Part shown: positions 21,557-29,215 of the stretch, in pieces
How positions within the stretch are numbered: position 1 is the stretch's first letter
How the letters are laid out: every line of letters begins with the position of its first letter
NCBI RefSeq assembly: GCF_016863555.1
Contig: NZ_BOPC01000030.1
Span: forward strand, 58,628 to 122,627
Direction of reading: 5' to 3'
Length of the DNA stretch: 64,000 nt
Source: Micromonospora qiuiae
GTDB taxonomy: Bacteria > Actinomycetota > Actinomycetes > Mycobacteriales > Micromonosporaceae
The notes under the pieces: generated by a model
What the model saw: the letters and a program-made list of their open reading frames with translations, nothing else
Told to the model about the DNA's origin: nothing
Databases searched by the model: none
Position numbers and translations under genes: made by a program

Positions 21557-22048
21557 TCAGAGCGTGACGATGCCGATCACATTTTCCGCTGGCACCGTTC
21601 CGTTTTCCGACGAGTCATTGGCCACGCCTCGGTGGTCGCCGAGGAGGTAGAGCTCGCCGGTCGGCACCGTAATTGGCTGGAACTCCGTCGGCCGGCCGTC
21701 CAGTTGGACGTAGGGCTCGTCCTGCGCGGCGCCGTTACGGATGATCCGGCCCTCAGCGTCGCAGCAGGCGATAGTGTCGCCGGGGATTGCTACCACTCGT
21801 AGGACCCGTGGCTGTCCATCGGGATTCCAGCCGTAGCTGTCGGGTGGATCGAATACGACGATGTCGCCCGTGCGTGGCTGGTATTCGCCCGGCTCAATTA
21901 TCTTGGCGGTGACCGTCGAGCCTTCCGTGATCGTCGGCTCCATCGTAGGAGAGTCGACCTGGTAGCGCTTGTTTGGGGCGTCATCGCCGAGCGACGCGCA
22001 GGCGGTCAGGGAGAGCGCGAGTCCGACCAGGACAGCAATCTTCCGCAC
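21557..22048 (-). CDS. S26 signal-peptidase-like lipoprotein lacking catalytic residues
   Basis: 163 residues from the GTG at 22048. A short N-terminus with lipobox LTAC (Cys17) suggests a lipid-anchored secreted protein rather than the usual membrane-spanning type I signal peptidase. The fold's boxes are present: SPTMEPTI (box B), DIVVFDP, VLRVVAIPGDTI (box D) and LLGDHRGVANDS (box E). However, the residue before the Met in box B, normally the nucleophile Ser, is Thr35, and the box D Lys of the usual KRV-x-GxPGD is Leu. Both members of the Ser/Lys dyad are thus replaced. It may be a non-catalytic binding protein or a decaying gene; the frame is intact. It stands beside the group II intron relic. 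Confidence 0.75.
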   Translation of the reverse strand: MRKIAVLVGLALSLTACASLGDDAPNKRYQVDSPTMEPTITEGSTVTAKIIEPGEYQPRTGDIVVFDPPDSYGWNPDGQPRVLRVVAIPGDTIACCDAEGRIIRNGAAQDEPYVQLDGRPTEFQPITVPTGELYLLGDHRGVANDSSENGTVPAENVIGIVTL

Positions 22049-22323
22049 GTCCAGATTATGCCAGCTTGAACCCGGCAAATCCAAGGCCGTGCGTGGGCTG
22101 CTGGGACGGTCCGGCCACTGATTGTGGCGGCGAACCGAATCCGGTGAGCAGACCAACCCTCCGGACCCGTTTACAGGGAGCGCTTTCCGGGCCAGCCTTG
22201 TTACGGTGACACGCCGTCGCGCTGAGTTGATTCTTACCACTTTTTGGCGGATGTCGGCACGTCTTGTTCCCTTATGCGGCCGGCGTCTAGCGTGAGCGGC
22301 GAAGAGTTTACGGGGGCAACAAC

Positions 22324-23101
22324 ATGCAGGTGGATATGCGTCTGCTCGGGACCGTGGAGCTTCACGTCCAAGGCCGGGACGCCACACCGGGCGCGGCGAA
22401 GCGACGAGCCGTCCTCACCGCCCTGGCGTTGGGTGCCAACCGTCCGGTGTCGCTGGACCGGCTCTGCGAGGTTGCCTGGGCCGGTGCGCCCCCGGCATCG
22501 GCGGTGGCCAACCTCCGATCGCACGCCATGGGCCTGCGGAAGTCGCTCGGTGGCCGGCTGATGGCCCGTTCAAACGCCTACGAGTTGCGCCTCGCGACAG
22601 GGGAGCTGGACGTCAACAGGTTCCACCGGCTGGCGAGCGAGGGCCGCGGGGATCTTGCCGCCGGCGATCCCGCGTCCGCCATCGGCAAGCTGCTCACTGC
22701 GCTCAGCCTCTGGCGGGGCCGGCTGGCGAGGGTCTTCCGTCGGGCACTGTCCTGGACAGCCACTGAGCCGCTGACATACGGGGACCTGTCGGTACGGTCG
22801 AGCCTGGCCGCCGGGGCCGCCGGTCCGCTCCGCCGACGGGGTGGCCGGTTGCCTCCTCGAGTTGCTCGGTGAGTCACCCGACGCCGCGGCCGTGCCGGAC
22901 GGGATGGCGGTGCGGCTCGGTGTCCCCGCCGGTCGGGTGTGGCGTGCCTTGGAGGAGTTGGCCGACGCGTACCTGCTGCACCAGGATGAGTCGGGCCGGT
23001 ACTGGCTGCCCGCGCTGGTCCGCGACTACGCAGCCGAGCTGGCGGCGATGCGGTCGGCAGCCCCGGAGGCTGGATGGCGGGCCGATTCAGTCGCGGCCTG
23101 A
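22324..23101 (+). pseudogene. SARP/AfsR-type regulator with internal deletion
   Basis: The first part (22324-22740) encodes a winged-helix OmpR-like DNA-binding domain (MRLLGTVELHVQGRDATPGA, RRAVLTALALGANRPVSLDR) and the start of a BTAD domain (DVNRFHRLASEGR, LLTALSLWRG). The frame then loses similarity and stops at 22872. A second frame from about 22841 encodes a winged-helix segment (RLGVPAGRVWRALEELADAY, GRYWLPALVRDYAAELA) typical of the region after the NB-ARC ATPase of SARP-NB-ARC regulators. The NB-ARC domain itself is gone. This indicates a large internal deletion plus a frameshift, and loss of function. Confidence 0.72.
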
Positions 23102-23113
23102 ACGCCGGCTGGC

Positions 23114-23383
23114 TCAGGTGGTCTCGCCTCGCACGATGGCGACGGCGACCCGGCAGAACTCGTCCATGTCGGGTTCGAAGCCGGCGGCGATGTCGGGATG
23201 CAGGCCGCCTCGCGTTTCGTCGAGCAGCCGCTGACACACCTGCTCCACCGGCTCGCCGGCGTAGCTGTCCCGGACCCGGTCGGCGGCCGCCTGGAGGGCG
23301 GAGGTCAGCTGCTCCTCCAGGGCCCCACGCAGCTTCTCCTGCACCGGATCGCGCGGCTCCAGCGTGACATGTGGCTCCGACAT
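23114..23383 (-). CDS. Small conserved-looking protein of unknown function
   Basis: 89 residues from the ATG at 23383, preceded by GGGAGCGCCG. The protein is acidic and largely helical in composition (VQEKLRGALEEQLTSALQAA, then VEQVCQRLLDETRGGLHPDI), with FEPDMDEFCRVAVAIVRGE at the end. No membrane segment or signal peptide. I do not recognise the family. It lies 47 bases downstream of the next gene on the same strand, so the two are probably co-transcribed. Confidence 0.6.
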   Translation of the reverse strand: MSEPHVTLEPRDPVQEKLRGALEEQLTSALQAAADRVRDSYAGEPVEQVCQRLLDETRGGLHPDIAAGFEPDMDEFCRVAVAIVRGETT

Positions 23384-23430
23384 CGGCGCTCCCTTCGTCG
23401 GCGGCTGCCGTACCCCGGCCCCACCGCCCG

Positions 23431-23865
23431 TCAAACCGCCTCCGGTACGGCGGCGACACGTACCTGATACGAGAACTCCTCGGCCGGTTCCTCGACGTAC
23501 GACAGCCGGCGGATCTGTTTGTCGTCGTCGTAGACGGCGACGTCGACCAGGACGCCGAGGTGGGCCAGGCCGATGTTGGCGATCCGCTTCTTGTCCTGCA
23601 GCACCGCGCAGACCCCGCCCAGCAGGGTGCTGGCGTCGGAGGTGCGGCGCCCCGGCGGGCAGCGCAGGGTCACCTCCACCTCGATCGGCCCGGACAGTGG
23701 GGTCCAGCCGGTTTGCTGCGCCGCCTCGCAGGCGGCCCGGAGCAGGGCGCGTACTCTCGTCGCCTGCCGGTGCCCGGCGGCGAAGATGGACAATGCTTCG
23801 GTCTTGACCGGCGGCAGTCCCTCCACCTCGAACGTCAGGGCGAGAGCGCGGGTGTCCTGCACCAC
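23431..23865 (-). CDS. Hypothetical protein, possibly RusA-like fold
   Basis: 144 residues from a GTG at 23865 with a strong AGGAGG seven bases upstream. The middle and C-terminal part (GPIEVEVTLRCPPGRR, SDASTLLGGVCAVLQDK, VAVYDDDKQIRRLSYVEEPA) recalls the order of elements in RusA-type Holliday-junction resolvases: a strand pair, a D-x-x-N/L-x-K helix and a DD-x-Q motif. The usual first Asp motif is only partly present, so catalytic activity is uncertain. It probably forms an operon with the 89-residue gene that follows. Medium-low confidence in the fold, good confidence that it is a real gene. Confidence 0.6.
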   Translation of the reverse strand: MVQDTRALALTFEVEGLPPVKTEALSIFAAGHRQATRVRALLRAACEAAQQTGWTPLSGPIEVEVTLRCPPGRRTSDASTLLGGVCAVLQDKKRIANIGLAHLGVLVDVAVYDDDKQIRRLSYVEEPAEEFSYQVRVAAVPEAV

Positions 23866-24011
23866 GACGACACCTCCTCATTGGGACGATCCTGCCCAAC
23901 CGGTGAGCCGGTGCGGGGCTGTTCCCGCGAGAACCAACCGATCGGGCGGATCGGGGTCGGCCGGTGGCGTATCGACGGCGACGGCGTATGCGCTGGTGGC
24001 GATAGACGCTA

Positions 24012-24300
24012 GTCGACCAGCACCCCCGCCCCGTACCGGGCCTGCGGCTGGGACATCGCCGGCCAGCGCGCGAGCGACCCGGAGCCGTCGGCGCCCCTGC
24101 CACCGGAGGTCGCGGCCCGGTTCCCGCACGTCGCGGCGATCGCCACGGCGGCCTCGCACGACGACGCGTCGGTGGTGGAGCAGGGCTGCGACGACCAGTT
24201 CGAGTTCGAGTTCGCACTGGACCTGCTGCTGGACGGCATCGAACGACTGCGACAGCAGGGCTGGACGTCGTCAGGCCGGGATCAGGTCCTTGGCGAGTGA
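24012..24300 (+). pseudogene. C-terminal fragment of a TetR family regulator
   Basis: The plus strand encodes GWDIAGQRASDPEPSAPLPP, then EVAARFPHVAAIATAASHDD and DDQFEFEFALDLLLDGIERL, ending at a TGA at 24298-24300. This is the ligand-binding end of a TetR-type repressor (tetracycline-repressor-like C-terminal domain). The DNA-binding N-terminus is missing and there is no start codon with a ribosome site. Its last codons overlap the 3' end of the reductase-acetyltransferase gene on the opposite strand. Confidence 0.6.
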
Positions 24301-25341
24301 GATCGTTCCGTCCGGGCCGTCGGCGGGCACTGTCCGGTAGCCCTCGCGCTGATAGAAGTCGATGTTGTGCTGGCTCTTGGCTCCGGTGAACAGCAGCACG
24401 CGGCGAGAATCCTGGCCCGCGGCGAGTTCGCCGGTGCGCAGCAGCCACCGCCCCAGCCCTCGGCCGCGCAGGTCGGGCACGACCGCGAGCCGGCCCAGAT
24501 GCAGGTCGGTCCCGACGAGGCGGGTCCGCACCATGCCCAACAGGCGGCCGTCGAGCCAGAGGCCGCTGGTCTGCCAATCCGCGAGCCACTCGCGGACTTC
24601 CTCCGGCGATTCGTGCAGCGGCGGTATGTCCAGGCTGTCGTTGGCCACGGCCTCCTCCACCCAGCAGCAGCGCTGCAACACGGTGACCTCGGGCGCGTCG
24701 TGTGGAGTCAGTCGCCGCAGGTAGGAGCCGGGCAAGGGGCCGGGGAGGGTTCCGGCCTGCGCGCGTACGCGCATCGGACGCAGGCAGTGCGCGACCCGGA
24801 CCAGTTCGTCCAGCAGGGCGACGGCCGCCGCGTCGCGGGTGGCGTCCGGCCGCAGCCGCCCCTGCTGCACCGAGTCACCGATGCGGATCGCGACCGTGGC
24901 ACCCAACGGGACCAGGCGTAGCGTGGTCACCACCTGCTTGGCGTGCTGAACGGATCGGGTGCCGGCCGAGGTGTTGCCGTAGCTGACGAAGCCGATCGGC
25001 TTCCACGCCCACTCGGCGCTGAGGTAGTCCAGCGCGTTCTTCAGCGTCGCCGGCATCCCGTAGTTGTATTCCGGCGTGACCGCGATGAACCCGTCCGCCG
25101 CCTCGACCATCGCGCTCCACCGCCGGGTGTGCTCGTGCCGGTAGACGCCCGACGACGGATGCTCCTCCTCGTCGAGGAAGGGCAGGTTCAGCTCGCCGAG
25201 GGGCACCGTCACGACCTCGACGCCCAGCTCCGCGGCGTGGGCGTCGACCGCGTCGACCACCCACCGGGCCACGGCGGGGCCGAGGGCGCCCGGGCGGGTG
25301 CTGCACGACAGGACAAGGACGCGGAGCGGTTTCGTTGACAT
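24271..25341 (-). CDS. NADPH-dependent FMN reductase fused to GNAT acetyltransferase
   Basis: 356 residues. Residues 1-190 form a flavodoxin-like NADPH-dependent FMN reductase: LRVLVLSCSTRPGALG at the N-terminus, AVTPEYNYGMPATLKNALDY for the flavin site, and IGFVSYGNTSAGTRSV. Residues 205-356 are a GNAT domain with the acetyl-CoA loop VVPDLRGRGLGRWLLRTGE and terminal FYQREGYRTV. The join is continuous with no stop or frameshift. Separate stand-alone versions of each are common; the fusion is unusual. It starts 22 bases from the stop that precedes a truncated MarR regulator on the other strand, which may once have controlled it. Confidence 0.85.
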   Translation of the reverse strand: MSTKPLRVLVLSCSTRPGALGPAVARWVVDAVDAHAAELGVEVVTVPLGELNLPFLDEEEHPSSGVYRHEHTRRWSAMVEAADGFIAVTPEYNYGMPATLKNALDYLSAEWAWKPIGFVSYGNTSAGTRSVQHAKQVVTTLRLVPLGATVAIRIGDSVQQGRLRPDATRDAAAVALLDELVRVAHCLRPMRVRAQAGTLPGPLPGSYLRRLTPHDAPEVTVLQRCCWVEEAVANDSLDIPPLHESPEEVREWLADWQTSGLWLDGRLLGMVRTRLVGTDLHLGRLAVVPDLRGRGLGRWLLRTGELAAGQDSRRVLLFTGAKSQHNIDFYQREGYRTVPADGPDGTISLAKDLIPA

Positions 25342-25363
25342 GGAAACGAAGGCTAGGTGCTAA

Positions 25364-25591
25364 CTGTCCCGGCACGCGGCCCGGATGGAAACCCGCGGTC
25401 TGCTGCGCCGCGCACCCGACCCGACCGACGGCAGGGGCTGCCTGCTCATCCTCACCGAGCAGGGCCGCAACGCCCTCGCGGAGGCCGCGCCGGCCCACGT
25501 CGAATCCGTACGGCGGCACTTCATCGACCGACTCGCCCCACCCGACCTCGCCGCCGTCGAACGGATCGCCAGAAGACTCGCCGAAGACTAG
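25364..25591 (+). pseudogene. C-terminal half of a MarR family regulator
   Basis: An open stretch after a TAA at 25361-25363 encodes LSRHAARMETRGLLRRAPDP, then TDGRGCLLILTEQGRNALAE and a C-terminal dimerisation helix. These are the wing and end of a MarR winged-helix protein. The recognition helix and the N-terminal dimer helices are missing, so it is a remnant even though an ATG at 25385 could start a 68-residue product. Its stop overlaps the stop of the VOC gene on the other strand. Confidence 0.7.
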
Positions 25592-26301
25592 TCGCCGTCG
25601 GCGCGCATCGCGGGTGCGAACGCGCAGAACTCGTTGCCCTCCGGGTCGGCCAGCACCCACCAGCGCGCCGTGTCGTCCGGTTCCCGCAGCAGGGTGGCGC
25701 CGGCCCGGATCAGCGCGCTCGGCTCGGATCCGGTCAGGTCGACGTCCCAGTGCATCCGGTTCTTGACCGTCTTGCGCTCCGGCACCGGGTCGAAGACCCA
25801 GTGGTCCCAGGGGAAGCCGTCCGCGCCGACCACCGAGGCGTACCCCTTCTCGCTCGTCTCGACCTCGCCACCGACGACGCCGGCCCACCAGGTGGCCTGA
25901 GCCACCGCATCAGCCGAGTCCACCACCAGCTCGAACGGCCCTGGCCGGGTGCCCTCGCCGGGCGCGAAGGCGCAGAACTGGTTGCCCTCCGGGTCGGCCA
26001 GCACCCACCAGCTGATCTCCGCGTCCGGCTCGCGGATCAGCCGGGCGCCGGCCGTCAGCAGCGCCGCCGGGCTCGCCTCAGCTAGCCGTAGATCCAGGTG
26101 TACGCGGGTCTTGCCGGTACGCGGCTCGGGCACCCGGTTCACCCAGATCGACTCGGCGTCGGCGCGGCCCGCGGCCGGCTCCACCCGGGTGTCACCGTCA
26201 CCGGTGTCGACCAGTTTTCCGTCGAGGATGTCGACCCAGAACCCGCCGAGCGCGTGGGGGTCGGCGGCGTCCAGGCAGAGGTCCTTGAAGCGTGCGATCA
26301 T
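25588..26301 (-). CDS. Double-VOC (glyoxalase/bleomycin-resistance-like) protein
   Basis: 237 residues from the ATG at 26301. Two VOC half-domains are fused: residues 1-115 (ARFKDLCLDAADPHALGGFW ... WVLADPEGNQFCAFAP) and 120-237 (FELVVDSADAVAQATWWAGV ... WVLADPEGNEFCAFAP). The near-identical closing motifs show an internal duplication. This is the Glyoxalase_6-like subgroup that is abundant in actinobacteria; most have no known substrate. It is a single gene with a REP-like hairpin upstream. Confidence 0.88.
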   Translation of the reverse strand: MIARFKDLCLDAADPHALGGFWVDILDGKLVDTGDGDTRVEPAAGRADAESIWVNRVPEPRTGKTRVHLDLRLAEASPAALLTAGARLIREPDAEISWWVLADPEGNQFCAFAPGEGTRPGPFELVVDSADAVAQATWWAGVVGGEVETSEKGYASVVGADGFPWDHWVFDPVPERKTVKNRMHWDVDLTGSEPSALIRAGATLLREPDDTARWWVLADPEGNEFCAFAPAMRADGD

Positions 26302-26364
26302 TCGCCGATCATGCCCCCCGGCACCGACATCCACACCGGCGGCGGCCCCTGTTTTGCGCACCTT

Positions 26365-26411
26365 CGGGGAAGATGCTGTCTCGCACTGTCGATGAAGCAG
26401 CATTTTCCCCG
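26365..26411. repeat. GGGGAAGATG hairpin, copy 1
   Basis: CGGGGAAGATGCTG (26365-26378) pairs with CAGCATTTTCCCCG (26398-26411) with one G-T type mismatch. It lies between the VOC gene start and the 3' end of the DUF559 gene. A related hairpin occurs at 27451-27512 on the other side of the DUF559 gene. Confidence 0.7.
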
Positions 26412-26454
26412 AGGTTCCCGGCACCATCGGTGCCTCTTACGGCCCAGCAGCGGC

Positions 26455-27348
26455 TCAGCGCTTGCGGGTGCGGATGGCGTGGCGTAACTCGGCGAGGAAG
26501 CCGTCGAAATCGGTCGCGAAGCGCTTCGAGGTCAGGTGCAGGACGATCCAGTCGTCGCCGACCAGGCGGTTGAGCCGGCGCCGATCCCGATGGAGCTGTT
26601 CCGGGTCGTGGTGCCAGATGCCGTCGTACTCGATGGCGATTTTCCACTGTGGCCAGGCGAGGTCGAGCCGGGCGACGAAGGCACCATTGCGTTCGATCAC
26701 GAACTGGGTGACCGGGGCGGGCAGGCCGGCCAGGACGAGCCGGACCCGGAGGCGGGACTCCGGTGGTGACTCCGCACCGCCGTCGGTGAGGTCGGCGACC
26801 CGGAGCATTCGCTTCCAGCCGCGCTCTCCCGTGTGGCGGCGTGCCCGCTCGCTCAAGTGGGCGGGTTCGACGAGCCGGCGACGGACGAGAACGTCGACAA
26901 TGGCGACGGCGTCCTCCACCCGCAGCCACTGCGCGAGATCCCAGCAGGTGCGTTCCGGCGTGGTGACCGGAACACCGGTCCGTGGAAGCACATCGGTGTC
27001 GGGCAGGGAGGCGGTGTGCACAGCCAGACCGGCCACCGGACCGAACCGCTGACCCGTGGGCACCAGGACGTCGAGTGGCTCATCGGCCTCGACACGTCCG
27101 GCTCCGAACAGGGCCGCGGCACTTCGTCCGGCGATCGCCGCACCGGGCGGGATCAGCCACCGTGCCGCCGCCGAGCAGCGCGTCGGATGCGACACGACCA
27201 GTCGGGCGTCGGCGTAGACGTCCTTGAAGAGGGGCCGCCACGCACTGCTGCGCAGCTCGGCGTGGGTGAGCAGCCCCTGGGACACGACCTGGGAACCACG
27301 AAAGACGCGGCCCTGCAGGCGTCTGGGCCGCCGAGGAGAAACCGGCAT
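26455..27348 (-). CDS. DUF559 domain protein with AbiEi-like N-terminus
   Basis: 297 residues from the ATG at 27348. The N-terminal part (VVSQGLLTHAELRSSAWRPL, FKDVYADARLVVSH, PERTCWDLAQWL) resembles the winged-helix/AbiEi-like region seen in many actinobacterial DUF559 proteins. The C-terminal 110 residues carry the endonuclease-like core: ARLDLAWPQWKIAIEYDGIW has the D and E-x-D pattern of PD-(D/E)XK and Vsr-like nucleases. The cellular role of the family is unknown. The gene is bracketed by two related hairpin repeats. Confidence 0.8.
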   Translation of the reverse strand: MPVSPRRPRRLQGRVFRGSQVVSQGLLTHAELRSSAWRPLFKDVYADARLVVSHPTRCSAAARWLIPPGAAIAGRSAAALFGAGRVEADEPLDVLVPTGQRFGPVAGLAVHTASLPDTDVLPRTGVPVTTPERTCWDLAQWLRVEDAVAIVDVLVRRRLVEPAHLSERARRHTGERGWKRMLRVADLTDGGAESPPESRLRVRLVLAGLPAPVTQFVIERNGAFVARLDLAWPQWKIAIEYDGIWHHDPEQLHRDRRRLNRLVGDDWIVLHLTSKRFATDFDGFLAELRHAIRTRKR

Positions 27349-27450
27349 CCGTCCACCTTGACCGCCGCCTGCCGCCCCCGTCTGCCTCTGTGGATAACCC
27401 AAACCCACCCCCTGTGGATGCCGCCCGCGAGCGCCGGGAGCCACCTGCCT

Positions 27451-27512
27451 AGCAACTTCGGGGAAGATGTTGCCTCCTCGCGCGACGAGGGGACATTTTC
27501 CCGGAAGTTGCT
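27451..27512. repeat. GGGGAAGATG hairpin, copy 2
   Basis: AGCAACTTCGGGGAAGATGT (27451-27470) pairs with ACATTTTCCCGGAAGTTGCT (27493-27512) with two mismatches. The inner part contains an additional CCTCG/CGAGG stem, so the whole could fold into one long hairpin. It lies about 100 bases upstream of the DUF559 start and shares the core GGGGAAGATG/CATTTTCC with copy 1. Confidence 0.7.
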
Positions 27513-27680
27513 CGGATCTTGGCGCAGTGGCGGGCGGGGGAGGCGTGGACGGGCCAGGCGTAGCGCCCGCCCGGCAGAGGGCGTGAGCTGAGCCACACGG
27601 CCGGATGTTTGAAGCGTCTCATCCTGGTCAGGTTTCGCGACTTCGCAGCTCGGGCAGTGTTGCAGCTACGAATGGTAGAG

Positions 27681-27706
27681 GGGCGGTGACCTGCAGGTCA
27701 CCGCCC
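27681..27706. promoter_or_regulatory. Perfect 26-base palindrome upstream of lpqY
   Basis: GGGCGGTGACCTGCAGGTCA continues to a perfect palindrome ending CCGCCC. It is in the 504-base gap between the divergent DUF559 and lpqY genes. It may be a factor-independent terminator shielding lpqY or a regulatory hairpin. No T-tract is present. Confidence 0.5.
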
Positions 27707-27773
27707 TGAGCGTTCCGCCGTGCGCCGGGCACGGAGACCTCCCCGGCTGTTGCCCAGGTGCGAGGGGAGGGTC

Positions 27774-27852
27774 ATGAGCGAGTGTGGCGAGCGACACATC
27801 CGGCTCAGCGCGGTGCTGCCTCATGGCGGTGCGGAGCACAGTGGGGGTCGAC
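27774..27852 (+). repeat. GAGCGAGC-type leader repeat before lpqY
   Basis: ATGAGCGAGTGTGGCGAGCG and the following bases run in parallel with the segment 29136-29215 before sugA: shared phrases are GAGCGAGYG, GCGAGCGA, CTCAGCGCGG and GCCTC-TGGCGG. Each copy ends directly at the start codon of the next gene. The sequence is a simple pattern I recall in front of many Micromonospora genes. Confidence 0.6.
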
Positions 27853-29139
27853 ATGGGCGGGCATGACCGGGTCCGGACCCGACGCCCGGCCCGCGTACGC
27901 GTGGCGGCCACGGCTGCGGCGCTGACGCTGATGGCGCCGATGGGGGCCTGCGCCTCCGGCGGCGACGGCGGGGTGCCCACGATCAACCTGTACTACCCGC
28001 CGGAGCAGAACCTCCAGCAGGTGGTCGACAGGTGCAACATCGAGGCTGACGGGCGGTACCGCATCGTCAACCGGGTGCTGCCGCGCGAGGCCGATGAGCA
28101 GCGGGTGCAGATGGTGCGGCGGCTCGCGGCCGAGGACGACGGCATGGACGTGCTCGGTCTCGACGTGACCTGGACCCAGGAGTTCGCCAGCGCGAACTGG
28201 GTGCGGGAGTGGACCGGCCAGGACCGGGCCGAGGTGGAGGAGGGCACCCTCGACGGCCCGCTGGAGACGGCCCGCTACGAGGACAAGCTCTACGGGGCGC
28301 CGAAGCACACCAACGTCCAGCTGCTGTGGTACCGCAAGGACCTGGTGCCCGAGCCGCCGGCCAGCTGGGACGAGATGATCTCGACGGCGCAGCGGCTGAA
28401 GGAACAGGGCAAGCCGTACCAGGTGCTCGCCACGGGTGCCCAGTACGAGGGTCTGGTGGTGCTCTACAACAGCCTGGTCGCCAGCGCCGGCGGCCACATC
28501 CTCAGCGAAGACGGCACCGAGTCCGTGGTGGACGAGGGTGCGGTGCGGGCGCTGGAGATGCTGAAGAACCTCGCCACGTCGGGCGTGACGTCGCCGTCGT
28601 TCAGCAACGCCACCGAGGACCCGATGCGGCTGGAGTTCCAGGCCGGCAACGGCGCGTTCCAGATCAACTGGCCCTTCGTGTATCCGGCGATGCAGGAGGC
28701 CAACCCGGAGCTGGCCGAGCAGGTCGCCTGGGCCCGGGTGCCGGGCGTCGACGCGGACACCCCGGGCCGGATGACCATCGGCGGGATCAACCTCGCCGTC
28801 AGCGCGTACTCGCAGCACCCGGAGGAGTCTTTCGACGCGGCCAAGTGCCTGCGTAACGCGGAGAACCAGAAGTTCTCCGCGATCAACGACGGCGTACCGC
28901 CGACCATCGAGAGCGTCTTTGACGACCCGGAGATGGACGAGGCGTACCCGATGAAGGAAACCATCCTGGAGCAGCTGCGGGAGCCGGCGGTGCGCCCCCT
29001 GACCCCGGCGTACCAGAGCATCTCCACCGTGACGTCGGCGATCCTGTCGCCGCCGGCGGCGATCAACCCGCAGGCCACCGCCGACGAGCTGCGGGAGGCC
29101 GTCGCCGACGCCCTCGAGTCGAGGGGGGTCCTGCCGTGA
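27853..29139 (+). CDS. lpqY: LpqY-like trehalose-binding lipoprotein
   Basis: 428 residues from the ATG at 27853; an earlier in-frame GTG lies in the leader repeat and would displace the signal peptide. The signal peptide ends in the lipobox MGAC. The mature start (NLYYPPEQNLQQVVDRCNIE, then ADGRYRIVNRVLPREADEQR) matches LpqY, the binding protein of the mycobacterial trehalose recycling importer, including the Cys-x-x-x-x-x-GRY feature. It is followed by SugA, SugB and SugC homologues in the canonical order. The expected ligand is trehalose or a related alpha-linked disaccharide released at the cell surface. Confidence 0.88.
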   Translation: MGGHDRVRTRRPARVRVAATAAALTLMAPMGACASGGDGGVPTINLYYPPEQNLQQVVDRCNIEADGRYRIVNRVLPREADEQRVQMVRRLAAEDDGMDVLGLDVTWTQEFASANWVREWTGQDRAEVEEGTLDGPLETARYEDKLYGAPKHTNVQLLWYRKDLVPEPPASWDEMISTAQRLKEQGKPYQVLATGAQYEGLVVLYNSLVASAGGHILSEDGTESVVDEGAVRALEMLKNLATSGVTSPSFSNATEDPMRLEFQAGNGAFQINWPFVYPAMQEANPELAEQVAWARVPGVDADTPGRMTIGGINLAVSAYSQHPEESFDAAKCLRNAENQKFSAINDGVPPTIESVFDDPEMDEAYPMKETILEQLREPAVRPLTPAYQSISTVTSAILSPPAAINPQATADELREAVADALESRGVLP

Positions 29140-29215
29140 GCGAGCGCAGCGAGCGAACCATCGAACTCAGCGCGGACATGCCTCCTGGCGGGCCGCAGCG
29201 AAGCGGAGGGCTGAC
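29136..29215 (+). repeat. GAGCGAGC-type leader repeat before sugA
   Basis: GTGAGCGAGCGCAGCGAGCG and the following bases up to the sugA start match the segment before lpqY (27774-27852). It begins inside the lpqY stop codon and provides the GGAGGG ribosome site of sugA. An alternative in-frame reading of this pattern is unlikely to be translated as a separate protein. Confidence 0.6.
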
